Assembly (NCBI GenBank): GCA_965140355.1
Contig: OZ223195.1
Coordinates: forward strand, 62,001-126,000
Reading direction: 5' to 3'
Source of the DNA: Acetobacterium sp965140355
GTDB lineage: Bacteria > Bacillota > Clostridia > Eubacteriales > Eubacteriaceae
DNA length: 64,000 bases
The notes below the pieces were generated by a model, which made no database searches, was not told the DNA's origin, and worked only from the letters and a program-made list of their open reading frames with translations. A program made the translations under genes and the position numbers. Shown one piece after another: positions 9,179-18,527 of this stretch (positions within the stretch are counted from its first letter, which is position 1; every line of letters starts with the position of its first letter).

Positions 9179-9762
9179 TGATTTTATTAATTGATAATTA
9201 TGACAGCTTTTCCTATAACCTTTACCAATACGTGGGGATTATCAATCCGAATGTTTGCGTGATCAAAAACGATGAATACACGTTGAGCGAGATTATCGCC
9301 TTAAAACCGGATCATATTATTGTTTCACCGGGACCGGGAAGACCAGCAGATGCAGGAATTTGTGAAGCGGTGATCGATTATTTTAAAGATAAAACGCCGA
9401 TTTTAGGTGTGTGTTTGGGACATCAGGCGATTTGTGAGGTTTTAGGTGGGAAAATAACTTATGCTAAAACACTGATGCATGGGAAACAGAGTATCGTCCA
9501 CATAGCTAATGGTAGTCCCGTTTTTCGAGGGTTACCACCGATTATTGAGGCGGGTCGTTATCATTCATTGGGAGCTGAACGAAATACTTTGCCTGATGAA
9601 CTTTTGATCATTGCTGAGGATCATGATGGTGAAGTAATGGCGGTTAAACATCGTGAATATGACGTGTATGGGATTCAATTTCATCCGGAATCGATCCTGA
9701 CCAAAGATGGATATAAGATGATCGAAAATTTTTTAAAGATAGGAAATGAAAAAAATGATTAA
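9178..9762 (+). CDS. trpG: Anthranilate synthase component II (glutamine amidotransferase)
   Basis: TrpG (194 residues) hydrolyses glutamine and channels ammonia to TrpE. It is a class I amidotransferase with nucleophile Cys in GVCLGHQAI (near residue 80) and the His/Glu pair in QFHPESIL (near 165). The start overlaps the trpE stop by one base. The same fold is used as PabA in folate synthesis; a dual role is possible because no pab gene is in the window, but its position in the operon makes the tryptophan role primary. Confidence 0.96.
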   Translation: MILLIDNYDSFSYNLYQYVGIINPNVCVIKNDEYTLSEIIALKPDHIIVSPGPGRPADAGICEAVIDYFKDKTPILGVCLGHQAICEVLGGKITYAKTLMHGKQSIVHIANGSPVFRGLPPIIEAGRYHSLGAERNTLPDELLIIAEDHDGEVMAVKHREYDVYGIQFHPESILTKDGYKMIENFLKIGNEKND

Positions 9763-10777
9763 ACCAGCAATTTATGATATCGTCAACGGTAAAAATTTAT
9801 CTCTGAAACGAACCCGGGATGTTATGAATCAGATTATGAACGGGGAAGCTACGAATGCCCAGATTGGTGCTTTTTTGACGGCGATGCGGATGAAAGGGGA
9901 AACCATTGACGAAATCACCGCCTGTGCAATGGTTATGCGTGAAAAATGCACCAAAATCCAGCCTAAAACGGATGTGTTGGATATTGTCGGAACTGGGGGT
10001 GATGAAGTCTCGACGTTTAATATATCCACGGTTTCGGCTTTCGTCATTGCCGCGGGTGGGGTGCCGGTGGCCAAACATGGCAATCGTAGTGTTTCCAGCA
10101 AATGCGGCAGTGCCGATTTATTGGAGGCTTTGGGAGTAAATATTGAACTATCAGCCCAAAAAAGTTCCGTTATTCTGGACGAATTAGGTATTTGTTTTAT
10201 GTTTGCACCAACTTATCATGCGTCGATGAAATATGCTGGTCCAGTGCGAAGAGAGCTGGGCATTCGAACGATCTTTAATATTCTTGGGCCGCTCGCGAAT
10301 CCGGCTGGTGCGAATATGCAGTTGCTGGGAGTTTATGACGAAAATCTGGTGGAACCGCTGGCCAATGTTCTTAACAAACTTAAAGTTAAACGCGGAATGG
10401 TCGTTCATGGTCATGATGGTTTGGACGAGATCACCTTAACCGATACCACCACGATTTGTGAAATAGCAGACGGCAAAATCAACAGCTTTTTTATTACCCC
10501 TGAACAGTTTGGCTTAAAGCGTTGTATGTTAAATGATCTTATTGGTGGTGAAAAAGATGAAAATGCCCAAATTGCACGCGGTGTACTTGACGGAGAACAT
10601 GGTCCTAAACGCGATGTGGTCGTTTTAAATAGTGCTTTTTGTTTGTATATGTCACATCATGATATGACGTTAAGAGACTGTGTGACACTGGCTCAAAACC
10701 TGATTGATTCAGGAAAAGCCAAGCAAAAATTGGACGATTTTATTAAACGAAGTAATGAAATTGCCATTGAGGTTTGA
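9755..10777 (+). CDS. trpD: Anthranilate phosphoribosyltransferase
   Basis: TrpD (340 residues) transfers phosphoribose from PRPP to anthranilate. The glycine-rich PRPP site GTGGDEVSTFN lies near residue 77, and KHGNRSVSSKCGSADLLEALG is the conserved anthranilate/PRPP region. The ATG at 9755 is preferred to the one at 9746, because AGGAA (9741-9745) touches the latter but is nine bases from 9755. It overlaps trpG by eight bases, so coupling is likely. Confidence 0.96.
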   Translation: MIKPAIYDIVNGKNLSLKRTRDVMNQIMNGEATNAQIGAFLTAMRMKGETIDEITACAMVMREKCTKIQPKTDVLDIVGTGGDEVSTFNISTVSAFVIAAGGVPVAKHGNRSVSSKCGSADLLEALGVNIELSAQKSSVILDELGICFMFAPTYHASMKYAGPVRRELGIRTIFNILGPLANPAGANMQLLGVYDENLVEPLANVLNKLKVKRGMVVHGHDGLDEITLTDTTTICEIADGKINSFFITPEQFGLKRCMLNDLIGGEKDENAQIARGVLDGEHGPKRDVVVLNSAFCLYMSHHDMTLRDCVTLAQNLIDSGKAKQKLDDFIKRSNEIAIEV

Positions 10778-10779
10778 GT

Positions 10780-11553
10780 ATGATTCTTGATCAAATTGTA
10801 GCTGCAACGAAAAAAAGAGTCGCTGATTTAAAGAAAGCGAGTAGTATTGAATTTTTAAAAAGTCAAATCAAATTAGCTGAAACCTCCTTTGCATTTGAAA
10901 AAGCGTTAGCCGGAGAAGCGATTTCTTTTATCTGTGAAGTGAAAAAGGCTTCGCCTTCAAAAGGCATCATTGCCGAAGCTTTTCCTTTTTTGGAGATTGC
11001 CAGAGATTATCAGGATGCTGGTGCTCAGGCCATTTCAGTGCTAACTGAACCAACTTTTTTTTTAGGGGCTAATGAGTATTTAACAGCCATTAAAAAAGAG
11101 GTGAGTATTCCGATTCTACGCAAAGATTTTATTATTGATGAAATCCAAATTTATGAATCCCGCCAAATAGAGGCCGATGCGATTCTATTAATTTGTTCAA
11201 TTCTAGAACCTGAACAACTTAAAAAGTATATTGGCCTTGCCGATTCATTGGGATTATCGGTGCTTGTTGAAGCCCATGACGAAGCCGAAGTAAAAACAGC
11301 ACTCGCAGCTGGAGCACGCATGATCGGGGTCAATAATCGTGACCTGAAAACATTTGAAGTGGATATCAATAATAGCATCCGGCTTCGAAAAATGGTGCCG
11401 GAGACAATTATTTTTGTCTCCGAAAGCGGGATTAAAACGGTGCAAGACGTCAATAATTTGAAAATAAATGGAACAAATGCAGTTTTAATTGGCGAAACCT
11501 TAATGCGAAGTAGCAATAAGAAAGATGAACTAAACAAATTACGAGGAATTTAG
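10780..11553 (+). CDS. trpC: Indole-3-glycerol phosphate synthase
   Basis: TrpC (257 residues) is a TIM-barrel enzyme that closes the indole ring of CdRP with loss of CO2 and water. CEVKKASPSKG near residue 50 holds the catalytic lysine, and GVNNRDLKTF and SESGI are phosphate-site motifs. The ATG at 10780 is chosen because GAGG (10769-10772) lies seven bases before it; the in-frame TTG at 10774 would be too close. The gene follows the trpD stop by two bases and is separate from trpF, unlike the enterobacterial fusion. Confidence 0.96.
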   Translation: MILDQIVAATKKRVADLKKASSIEFLKSQIKLAETSFAFEKALAGEAISFICEVKKASPSKGIIAEAFPFLEIARDYQDAGAQAISVLTEPTFFLGANEYLTAIKKEVSIPILRKDFIIDEIQIYESRQIEADAILLICSILEPEQLKKYIGLADSLGLSVLVEAHDEAEVKTALAAGARMIGVNNRDLKTFEVDINNSIRLRKMVPETIIFVSESGIKTVQDVNNLKINGTNAVLIGETLMRSSNKKDELNKLRGI

Positions 11554-11554
11554 G

Positions 11555-12166
11555 ATGACTAAAATAAAAATCTGCGGTTTATCTCGAATCGAAGATATTG
11601 AAGCAGTAAATGAAGCAAAACCAGATTTTATTGGGTTTGTTTTTGCAAACAGTAAACGACAAGTAAGTGGCGATTTGGCCAAAACTTTAAAAAATTCGTT
11701 AAATCCTGACATTAAGGCAGTCGGCGTTTTTGTTAATCAGCCTGTTGCTGAAATAATTGAGCTTGTCAATCAGGGCGTCATCGAGATGATTCAGCTCCAT
11801 GGCGATGAAGATGAGATGACTATTCATCGGATTAGAGAACAAACCACCTGCCCGATTATTCAGGCGATGCGGATTCAGGACAAAAATGATATCCGCAAAA
11901 CCGCTGCTGATTATTACTTATTTGACACCTATGATCCTGGTCAATACGGTGGTTCAGGACAAGCTTTTAATTGGGATCTGATTAACGGCTTTCAGGGCAG
12001 TTTTTTTCTGGCTGGTGGTCTTAATATCAATAATGTTAAAACAGCGATTGCCAAAGTTAATCCTTATTGTGTCGATATCAGCAGTGGCGTTGAATCAGAT
12101 GGCAAAAAAGATCGGAACAAAATCGTAAATATTATTCATAAAATTAGGAGAATGAGCAATGACTAA
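11555..12166 (+). CDS. trpF: Phosphoribosylanthranilate isomerase
   Basis: TrpF (203 residues) isomerises PRA to CdRP. The N-terminal KICG (catalytic Cys near residue 7), the FVFANSKR segment and LFDTYDPGQYGGSGQAFNW, with the catalytic Asp near 130, are typical. It starts one base after the trpC stop and overlaps trpB by eight bases. Confidence 0.96.
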   Translation: MTKIKICGLSRIEDIEAVNEAKPDFIGFVFANSKRQVSGDLAKTLKNSLNPDIKAVGVFVNQPVAEIIELVNQGVIEMIQLHGDEDEMTIHRIREQTTCPIIQAMRIQDKNDIRKTAADYYLFDTYDPGQYGGSGQAFNWDLINGFQGSFFLAGGLNINNVKTAIAKVNPYCVDISSGVESDGKKDRNKIVNIIHKIRRMSND

Positions 12167-13343
12167 AGGAAAATATGGAATCCATGGTGGTCAATTTACA
12201 CCAGAAACGTTAATGAATGCAATTATTGAAGTTGAAAAAGCCTATGCTTATTATAAAAATGATAAAGACTTTCAGGATGAATTAACTGAACTTTTAAATG
12301 AATATGCTGGCCGACCGTCACGGTTATATTTTGCAAAAAAAATGACCGCCGATCTTGGGGGGGCAAAAATTTATCTTAAACGGGAAGATTTAAATCATAC
12401 CGGGTCACATAAGATTAATAATGTTTTAGGTCAGGCATTATTGGCCAAAAAAATGGGAAAAACCCGCCTTATTGCCGAAACTGGAGCTGGACAACATGGT
12501 GTTGCTACCGCTACGGCTGCCGCCCTGATGGGTTTTGAGTGTGAAATATTCATGGGTAAAGAGGATACTGACCGTCAGGCTCTTAATGTTTTTAGAATGG
12601 AATTGTTAGGCGCCAAAGTCCATGTCGTAACTTCCGGGACAATGACATTAAAAGATGCGGTTAACGAAACCTTCAGAGAATGGACGACGCGGGTTGATGA
12701 CACCCACTATGTGTTAGGTTCGGTGATGGGGCCGCATCCATTTCCGGAAATGGTTCGTGACTTCCAAAGTATCATCAGCAAGGAAGCCCGCGAACAGATT
12801 TTGGACAAAGAAGGGAAACTGCCAAGTGCTGTGATTGCCTGCGTTGGTGGCGGTAGCAATGCCATTGGTGCTTTTTATCATTTTATCCCTGATAAAGAGG
12901 TGCGTCTGATTGGCTGTGAAGCAGCTGGAAAAGGTATCGATACGGTCCAAAATGCCGCAACTATCGCAAATGGTACTCTCGGGATTTTTCATGGCATGAA
13001 ATCATATTTCTGTCAGGACGAATACGGCCAGATTGCTCCGGTTTACTCAATTTCGGCAGGACTTGATTATCCTGGAATCGGACCGGAACACGCTAATCTT
13101 CATGATACCAAACGGGCGGAATATATTCCCATCACCGATGACGAAGCGGTAGCTGCGTTTGAATATCTGTCGCGAACCGAGGGGATTATTCCGGCCATCG
13201 AATCGGCTCATGCCATTGCCTACGCCATGGTGTTAGCTCCTAAAATGAACAAAGATGAAATTATTATGGTTAATGTTTCGGGACGGGGAGATAAAGATGT
13301 CGCTGCTATTGCCCGTTATAAAGGAGAACAAATTTATGAATAA
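12159..13343 (+). CDS. trpB: Tryptophan synthase beta chain
   Basis: TrpB (394 residues) is the PLP enzyme that joins indole and serine. HTGSHKINN contains the Schiff-base lysine (near residue 85), AETGAGQHG binds the substrate carboxylate and GGGSNAIG holds the PLP phosphate. This is the TrpB1 type, expected to pair with the adjacent TrpA. The start overlaps trpF by eight bases, and trpA overlaps its end by eight. Confidence 0.97.
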   Translation: MTKGKYGIHGGQFTPETLMNAIIEVEKAYAYYKNDKDFQDELTELLNEYAGRPSRLYFAKKMTADLGGAKIYLKREDLNHTGSHKINNVLGQALLAKKMGKTRLIAETGAGQHGVATATAAALMGFECEIFMGKEDTDRQALNVFRMELLGAKVHVVTSGTMTLKDAVNETFREWTTRVDDTHYVLGSVMGPHPFPEMVRDFQSIISKEAREQILDKEGKLPSAVIACVGGGSNAIGAFYHFIPDKEVRLIGCEAAGKGIDTVQNAATIANGTLGIFHGMKSYFCQDEYGQIAPVYSISAGLDYPGIGPEHANLHDTKRAEYIPITDDEAVAAFEYLSRTEGIIPAIESAHAIAYAMVLAPKMNKDEIIMVNVSGRGDKDVAAIARYKGEQIYE

Positions 13344-14121
13344 TCAACCAAAAAATAAAATAACACAAATATTTAGTAATCAAAAAGCCTTTATTGCTTT
13401 TTTAACTGCCGGCGATCCATCTTTGGATAAAACCGAAGAATTCATTCTGGCGATGGATCGAGCTGGAGCGGATCTGATCGAAATTGGCATTCCTTTTTCT
13501 GATCCGGTCGCTGAGGGGCCGGTGATTGAATCGGCTAATAGTCGTGCCTTAAATGCTGGTGCTACTACGGATAAGGTATTTGATATGGTAAAACGGGTTC
13601 GCAAAAAATCTGATATTGCGCTGGTCTTTTTAACCTATATGAATCCGATCTTTGTTTATGGCGTTGAACGTTTTTTTAAAACCTGTCAGGAATCGGGAAT
13701 TAATGGAATCATTATTCCGGACCTGCCATATGAAGAAAAAGGAGAGGTATTGGAGATTGCGAACGCTTATCAAATAGATGTGATTACTTTAATTGCTCCG
13801 ACTTCACAAGATCGAATTCAGATGCTGGCCAAAGACGCCACAGGGTTTATTTACCTTGTTTCGTCGATGGGCGTTACCGGTGTTCGGACTGAAATTAAAA
13901 CCGACCTTAAAGCGATTATTGCTGATATTCGTGAGGTTACTGAAACCCCGGTGGCGGTTGGATTTGGAATATCGACACCGGAACAGGCCAGCGATATTGC
14001 TATAATTGCCGATGGCGTTATCGTTGGTAGTGCGATTGTAAAATTGATTGCTCAACATGGAGAAGATGCTGCTGAGATCTTATCAGAATATGTTAAATTG
14101 ATGAAAGCGGCAATCATTTAA
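13336..14121 (+). CDS. trpA: Tryptophan synthase alpha chain
   Basis: TrpA (261 residues) cleaves indole-3-glycerol phosphate and passes indole to TrpB. The LIEIGIPFSDPVAEGP segment carries the catalytic Glu and Asp, and VGFGIS and GSAIV are the phosphate loops. An in-frame start at 13255 exists deep inside trpB, but the ATG at 13336 has AAGGAG (13321-13326) nine bases upstream and aligns with the family N-terminus. It is the last gene of the operon. I see no strong intrinsic terminator after it. Confidence 0.96.
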   Translation: MNNQPKNKITQIFSNQKAFIAFLTAGDPSLDKTEEFILAMDRAGADLIEIGIPFSDPVAEGPVIESANSRALNAGATTDKVFDMVKRVRKKSDIALVFLTYMNPIFVYGVERFFKTCQESGINGIIIPDLPYEEKGEVLEIANAYQIDVITLIAPTSQDRIQMLAKDATGFIYLVSSMGVTGVRTEIKTDLKAIIADIREVTETPVAVGFGISTPEQASDIAIIADGVIVGSAIVKLIAQHGEDAAEILSEYVKLMKAAII

Positions 14122-14357
14122 ATTGCGATGAGCAAATCCTACAAAGTTATTTTAAGATAAAAATACCTTGAGTAGTGTATAAATAATTAAAATCGGTTTA
14201 TTTATACGATATTTTACACTTGTTTGTAGTTTGATCACTTAAATAAGTTTTGTAGTGCTAAATAAAACCAATTGATATCGTTTTTTTACCTTTCAAATGG
14301 GTATAAACTATTATAGTATGTTTGAAGATACTAATAATATTTATAGGAGGAAGTCTT

Positions 14358-15353
14358 ATGAAAAAATTTATTAATGATGTAGAAAATGTGGAAAATGAAA
14401 TGCTGGAAGGTATTGTTCTGGCACATCCTGAATATGTAACTCGATTAGATGGTTTTGATGTACTCGTGAGAGCTGATAAAAAAGTTGGCAAAGTTGCTTT
14501 GGTTAGTGGCGGTGGAAGTGGACATGAACCTTCTCATGGCGGATTTGTAGGTAAAGGCATGTTAGATGGTGCAGTTGCCGGTTCGGTATTTACGTCGCCA
14601 ACGCCTGATCAAGTTTTCGAAGCGATTAAAGCAGTTGATGCCGGAGAAGGTGTGTTATTAGTTATTAAAAATTATACCGGTGATATTATGAATTTTGAAA
14701 TGGCTGCGGAGCTTGCTGAAGCGGAAGGGATCAAGGTAGCCAATGTCGTAACAAATGATGATGTTGCGGTTGAAGATAGTCTTTATACGACCGGTCGTCG
14801 GGGTGTTGCAGGAACGGTATTTGTACATAAAATTGCTGGAGCCAAAGCAGAAACTGGGGCTAGTTTAGAGGACGTAAAAGCGACTGCGGAAAAGGTTATT
14901 GCCAATGTTCGCACCATGGGCGTTGCCTTAAAACCATGTACTGTGCCTGCTGCTGGTAAACCTGGTTTCGAGTTATCCGAAGATGAAATGGAATTGGGTA
15001 TCGGCATTCATGGGGAACCGGGAACTGAAAGAAAACCAATTCAAACTGCGGATGAAATCGTTGATTATTTAATGGAACGTATTTTAAAAGATATGAATCC
15101 TAACGCGGGAGATGAAGTAGCGGTAATGGTTAACGGTGCGGGAGCAACACCACCGATGGAGCTTTATATTCTTAATCGGCGAGTTCAGCAAATATTAGCT
15201 GACAAAGGTGTTAAAGTCGTTAAAACATTTGTTGGTGATTATATGACCTCTATTGATATGGCTGGAGCATCAATTACATTATTAAAACTTGACGCAGAAC
15301 TAAAAGATTTATTATTAGCACCAGCTGATACGATCGGTTTTAAAATATATTAA
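14358..15353 (+). CDS. dhaK: PTS-dependent dihydroxyacetone kinase, substrate-binding subunit DhaK
   Basis: DhaK (331 residues) binds dihydroxyacetone covalently through a histidine and accepts phosphate from DhaL. GGGSGHEPSHGGFVGKGM (about residues 48-65) and the substrate-binding His in GIHGEPG (near 216) are present. The start is ATG at 14358, seven bases after TAGGAGG; an in-frame TTG at 14322 has no such signal. It is the first gene of dhaKLM. A possible promoter (TTTACC 14285-14290, TATTAT 14309-14314) lies just upstream but is weak. Confidence 0.96.
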   Translation: MKKFINDVENVENEMLEGIVLAHPEYVTRLDGFDVLVRADKKVGKVALVSGGGSGHEPSHGGFVGKGMLDGAVAGSVFTSPTPDQVFEAIKAVDAGEGVLLVIKNYTGDIMNFEMAAELAEAEGIKVANVVTNDDVAVEDSLYTTGRRGVAGTVFVHKIAGAKAETGASLEDVKATAEKVIANVRTMGVALKPCTVPAAGKPGFELSEDEMELGIGIHGEPGTERKPIQTADEIVDYLMERILKDMNPNAGDEVAVMVNGAGATPPMELYILNRRVQQILADKGVKVVKTFVGDYMTSIDMAGASITLLKLDAELKDLLLAPADTIGFKIY

Positions 15354-15398
15354 TAACAAAACGAATTTAGATATTTAGAGAAGAAATGAGGAACAGGA

Positions 15399-16037
15399 AT
15401 GGCAACAAAGGCAGAAGTACTGGATTTTATCCGGGTTTATGCGGATAAAATGGCAGAACATCGACAAGAATTGACCGATTTAGACCAAGCCATCGGTGAT
15501 GGTGATCATGGCATCAATATGAGCCGAGGGTTCAAAGCAGTTATCGAAAAACTACCGGCAGTTGAAGAAAAAAATATTGATGATATTTTAAAGAATGTTG
15601 GAATGACGTTGGTTTCGACTGTTGGTGGTGCTTCCGGGCCACTTTACGGAACCGCTTTCATGAAAGCTGGTGCGGCCATTAAAGGAAAAGAAATATTATC
15701 GAATGAAGACATTATTTTAGCATTTGATGAAGCAGTTGGTGGTATTCAATTTCGAGGAAAGGCTGTTAAAGGCGAAAAAACTATTTTAGATAGCATGATT
15801 CCGGCAATTGATGTGATCAAAACCAGCATTGCTAATGGAAAAACAATGACGGAAGCTTTGGTTGATGCTGAGCAAGCTGCTTGGGAAGGTGTTGAATACA
15901 CAAAAACAATTATTGCTACTAAAGGTCGAGCCAGTTACTTAGGGGAACGTAGTCTTGGACATCAAGATCCTGGGGCAACTTCGATGGCTTATGTATTTCA
16001 GGCGGCAAAAGAAGTTGCTCTAAAGGCAGGTAATTGA
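15399..16037 (+). CDS. dhaL: Dihydroxyacetone kinase, ADP-binding subunit DhaL
   Basis: DhaL (212 residues) carries a permanently bound ADP that shuttles phosphate from DhaM to DhaK-bound dihydroxyacetone. The magnesium-binding aspartates are in DLDQAIGDGDHGINM (about residues 27-41), and the nucleotide loop GGASGPLYGTAF is near 75. It sits 45 bases after dhaK and four before dhaM. Confidence 0.96.
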   Translation: MATKAEVLDFIRVYADKMAEHRQELTDLDQAIGDGDHGINMSRGFKAVIEKLPAVEEKNIDDILKNVGMTLVSTVGGASGPLYGTAFMKAGAAIKGKEILSNEDIILAFDEAVGGIQFRGKAVKGEKTILDSMIPAIDVIKTSIANGKTMTEALVDAEQAAWEGVEYTKTIIATKGRASYLGERSLGHQDPGATSMAYVFQAAKEVALKAGN

Positions 16038-16040
16038 TTC

Positions 16041-16424
16041 ATGGTAGGAATAGTAGTAGTATCACATAGTCAAAAAATTGCTGAAGGGGCAGTTGAACTT
16101 TCGAAGCAAATGGCGCCAGATGTAAAGATTGCTGCCGCTGGCGGCATGGAAGACGGTAGCATCGGTACTGATGTTTCTAAGATCCTTACCGCAATTGAAA
16201 CCGTTCAACAGGGTGATGGGGTCGTCATTTTGGTTGACCTTGGCAGTGCTGTGATGAGTTCTGAAATGGCCATCGAAATGCTTGATGACAGTAGCATGGT
16301 GAAAATTGTTGATTCTCCCATTGTTGAAGGTGCTGTATTTAGCTCAGTTGAAGCATCAATTGGAGCATCGCTTGAAGAAGTGATGGAAGTGCTTGCAAAT
16401 GCAAAAACATATAAGAAATTTTAA
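16041..16424 (+). CDS. dhaM: Dihydroxyacetone kinase phosphotransfer subunit DhaM (EIIA-Man-type domain only)
   Basis: DhaM (127 residues) consists of the mannose-type EIIA domain alone. The phosphorylated His is in VVSHSQKIAEG (near residue 9), and GDGVVILVDLGSA is the family core. Unlike the E. coli protein it has no HPr or enzyme I domains, so it must be phosphorylated by the general PTS proteins, which are not in this window. With DhaK and DhaL it feeds dihydroxyacetone into glycolysis as DHAP. A terminator follows. Confidence 0.95.
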   Translation: MVGIVVVSHSQKIAEGAVELSKQMAPDVKIAAAGGMEDGSIGTDVSKILTAIETVQQGDGVVILVDLGSAVMSSEMAIEMLDDSSMVKIVDSPIVEGAVFSSVEASIGASLEEVMEVLANAKTYKKF

Positions 16425-16435
16425 TCTATTATCAG

Positions 16436-16472
16436 TAAAAAAACACTCTGCTTAGTTAGAGTGTTTTTTTTA
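16436..16472 (+). terminator. Intrinsic terminator after dhaKLM
   Basis: Stem AACACTCT (16442-16449)/AGAGTGTT (16458-16465), 8-base loop, A-run before and T-run after. Confidence 0.9.
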
Positions 16473-16630
16473 GAGTTGAACAGGCATTATAAATGCTTTA
16501 TTTATATTTTTGCTTTTAAATTTATATGAAATATTTTAAAGATTGTGGTATAATAAAATAAAAATCATCAAATACTAAATTGTAATGTATAAGTACCGTT
16601 ATTATAATTGATTTAGAAAGGAGCTTGGTT

Positions 16631-17179
16631 ATGGATGCAATAAGTTTAAATTCTGTTGAACTTCAAGGACCCAATTCTTCACTTTCGAAAAGAATTGACG
16701 AAGTGATGGTAAAACCCACTTCGGATAGTATTAATGGTCAGAATGCGGCAGATGATGCAGCTAACAGTTATTACAAATACGATACCATGGAACTCAGTCG
16801 TGAATATGTTGGATATCGTACCAAAAGCGAAAATGCCGCAGTAAATAGTGATACTCAGCAACAAAATTCGATAATTGATCAAAAACCTGCTAAATTTGAT
16901 AATAATGATTTACTTGAAGATAAAGAAGGAACATCTCAGGCGGCAGATGATCAAGAAGTCGAAACGGAAAATATTTCCAGTTATCAGTTAGCGGGTTATA
17001 CCAATTCCGAATTAAAAGGGTTAGTTTTGGCGGGAAAAATTACGACCGTTGTATATAATGCTGAAATGAAAAATCGACAGGATAACACTGAATCAGGTGG
17101 ACAAAAAACTCAATCACAAATGGAAAAGTCAACAAACAAGCCAATCAATACTGAAAAATCGACTAATAGTATTATTTAA
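16631..17179 (+). CDS. Hydrophilic protein of unknown function
   Basis: A 182-residue, Asn/Ser/Gln/Glu-rich, probably disordered protein without signal peptide or membrane helix. The only ordered-looking part is near residues 120-150 (SYQLAGYTNSELKGLVLAG, then KITTVVYNAEM). The C-terminus repeats the pattern EKSTN twice. The ATG at 16631 is seven bases after AAGGAG, and an extended -10 (TGG then TATAAT at 16549-16554) supports expression. It is monocistronic and I do not recognise it. A role at the cell surface or flagellum would be a guess. Confidence 0.7.
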   Translation: MDAISLNSVELQGPNSSLSKRIDEVMVKPTSDSINGQNAADDAANSYYKYDTMELSREYVGYRTKSENAAVNSDTQQQNSIIDQKPAKFDNNDLLEDKEGTSQAADDQEVETENISSYQLAGYTNSELKGLVLAGKITTVVYNAEMKNRQDNTESGGQKTQSQMEKSTNKPINTEKSTNSII

Positions 17180-17209
17180 TTTCCACGTTATCTAGACAAA
17201 TAACAACCA

Positions 17210-17263
17210 TAAAGCAACAGCCACCGGATCTTAATACCTTACTCTAGATGGCTGTTGCTTTTG
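17210..17263. terminator. Bidirectional intrinsic terminator
   Basis: AAAGCAACAGCCA (17211-17223) pairs with TGGCTGTTGCTTT (17249-17261). It lies between the convergent unknown gene and the bacteriohemerythrin gene. Confidence 0.88.
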
Positions 17264-17265
17264 TT

Positions 17266-17667
17266 TTATAAAGTTTTAGCGAAAGCGCCAATTTTTTTAT
17301 CCATTCTAGATATGTGATTAGTTAACCAATCAACGACCATTTGGTTGGCGTTAATAATGACGCAAATATTACCACCTGATTTTTCGAATTCATTTTTAAG
17401 TTTTGTCAATTCGCTCACAAAAGCTTTATGAGCAGCTTGTTGTGCCGGTAATTCAGGGTATTTGATGCTGGTCATATAAGTTTCTTCGTCCTTAAAGTGT
17501 TGTTGCGTGTAAGTATCCAAAAAATTTAGTAACTGTCCGATGACTTCTTTAGATTTGCCGTTTTTTCCGGCTTCAAAAAGCTCGTCCGCTTTTTGAAATA
17601 ATTGTTGATGTTGGGTATCGATGTTATTAACACCAATAGCTAAATCGGGGGTCCATACTATGGCCAT
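17266..17667 (-). CDS. Bacteriohemerythrin with a substituted iron ligand
   Basis: A 133-residue single-domain hemerythrin-like protein that would bind oxygen or sense it through a di-iron site. Compared with the seven ligands known in Methylococcus McHr, H20, H57, E61, H80, H118 and D123 are present. The position of the fourth ligand (His77 in McHr) is Gln76 here. In anaerobes these proteins are thought to scavenge or sense oxygen, and many stand near chemotaxis genes. A strong AGGAGG-like site precedes the ATG. Single gene, own terminator. Whether the altered site still holds two irons is unknown. Confidence 0.92.
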   Translation of the reverse strand: MAIVWTPDLAIGVNNIDTQHQQLFQKADELFEAGKNGKSKEVIGQLLNFLDTYTQQHFKDEETYMTSIKYPELPAQQAAHKAFVSELTKLKNEFEKSGGNICVIINANQMVVDWLTNHISRMDKKIGAFAKTL

Positions 17668-17897
17668 GTTAAAATCCTCCTGTGAGTCAAAGTATTAATG
17701 TTTAATTGCTGATAAAAGTGATATAGGAATTATACCGCTAATTAGGGATATAATCAAGGTTCGTTCGAGATTATAATTTAATGATTTAATTAAATCGCTG
17801 AAATTTTAAAATATGAGAAATTTTTAAGTCTGATTGATTAATTCTAAGAGGTACTTCAAGTTAGATATAAAAGTTATTGAATTAAGCGAGGTATACC

Positions 17898-18527
17898 GTG
17901 ACAAGCGTTATATTGTTTGTAATTATTATTTTGGGAGCTGGAATCTGGTTCTATTTCTCTTCTCAACAAAACAATAAAAATAAGGCAGAGCAGCAACAAA
18001 TAAAAATTTCTTGTAAAGATGGCTATATCGTGGGACACTATATAGCCGGGAATCGCTTTCTTGGTCAACGGTTTATTAATAATAAACTGGTTTCAGAAGG
18101 CTTTTTTGTGAATGCGATACAAGTAGGTAGCGGTAAAGAATATTATGAAAATGGTAATTTGAAATATGAAGGAGATTTTGTTGCAGGCGTATCATCAGGA
18201 CAAGGAAAGTTATATGAAGAAAATGGCAAGCTGAAATACATTGGTAATTTCAAAAATGGTTATGCTTCGGGTCTGGGTAAAATTTTTGATGCTAATGGAC
18301 GGCTTAAATGTGAAGGGAATTTTATACGAGTTCCAAGTAGTCAGGAAAACACAAAAGACTTTTCGGTACCTTCAGGATATTGTAAGGAATATTATGAAAA
18401 TGGTCAATTGAAATATGAAGGAGATTTTTTAAATGGCGTTTGGCATGGGAAAGGGCGTTTCTATAACGCTAACGGTAAGCTGATATTTAAAGGTAAATTT
18501 TTGTATGGAAAACCTGAAATAAAATAA
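17898..18527 (+). CDS. Membrane-anchored MORN-repeat protein
   Basis: A 209-residue protein beginning at GTG 17898 (GAGG at 17888-17891). One N-terminal membrane helix (about residues 3-20) has a short basic stop region. At least five MORN-type repeats follow, of the form YYENGxLKYEGDFxxGxxxGxGKxY. The repeats at about 75-130 and 155-195 are nearly identical in the YYENGxLKYEGDF segment. MORN repeats form extended beta hairpins for membrane or protein contact. The N-in/C-out or reverse orientation cannot be told. Function unknown. Confidence 0.85.
   Translation: MTSVILFVIIILGAGIWFYFSSQQNNKNKAEQQQIKISCKDGYIVGHYIAGNRFLGQRFINNKLVSEGFFVNAIQVGSGKEYYENGNLKYEGDFVAGVSSGQGKLYEENGKLKYIGNFKNGYASGLGKIFDANGRLKCEGNFIRVPSSQENTKDFSVPSGYCKEYYENGQLKYEGDFLNGVWHGKGRFYNANGKLIFKGKFLYGKPEIK

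Noticed and set aside
13255..13335. Longer trpA start inside trpB
   Set aside because: No ribosome site, and the ATG at 13336 has AAGGAG at nine bases.
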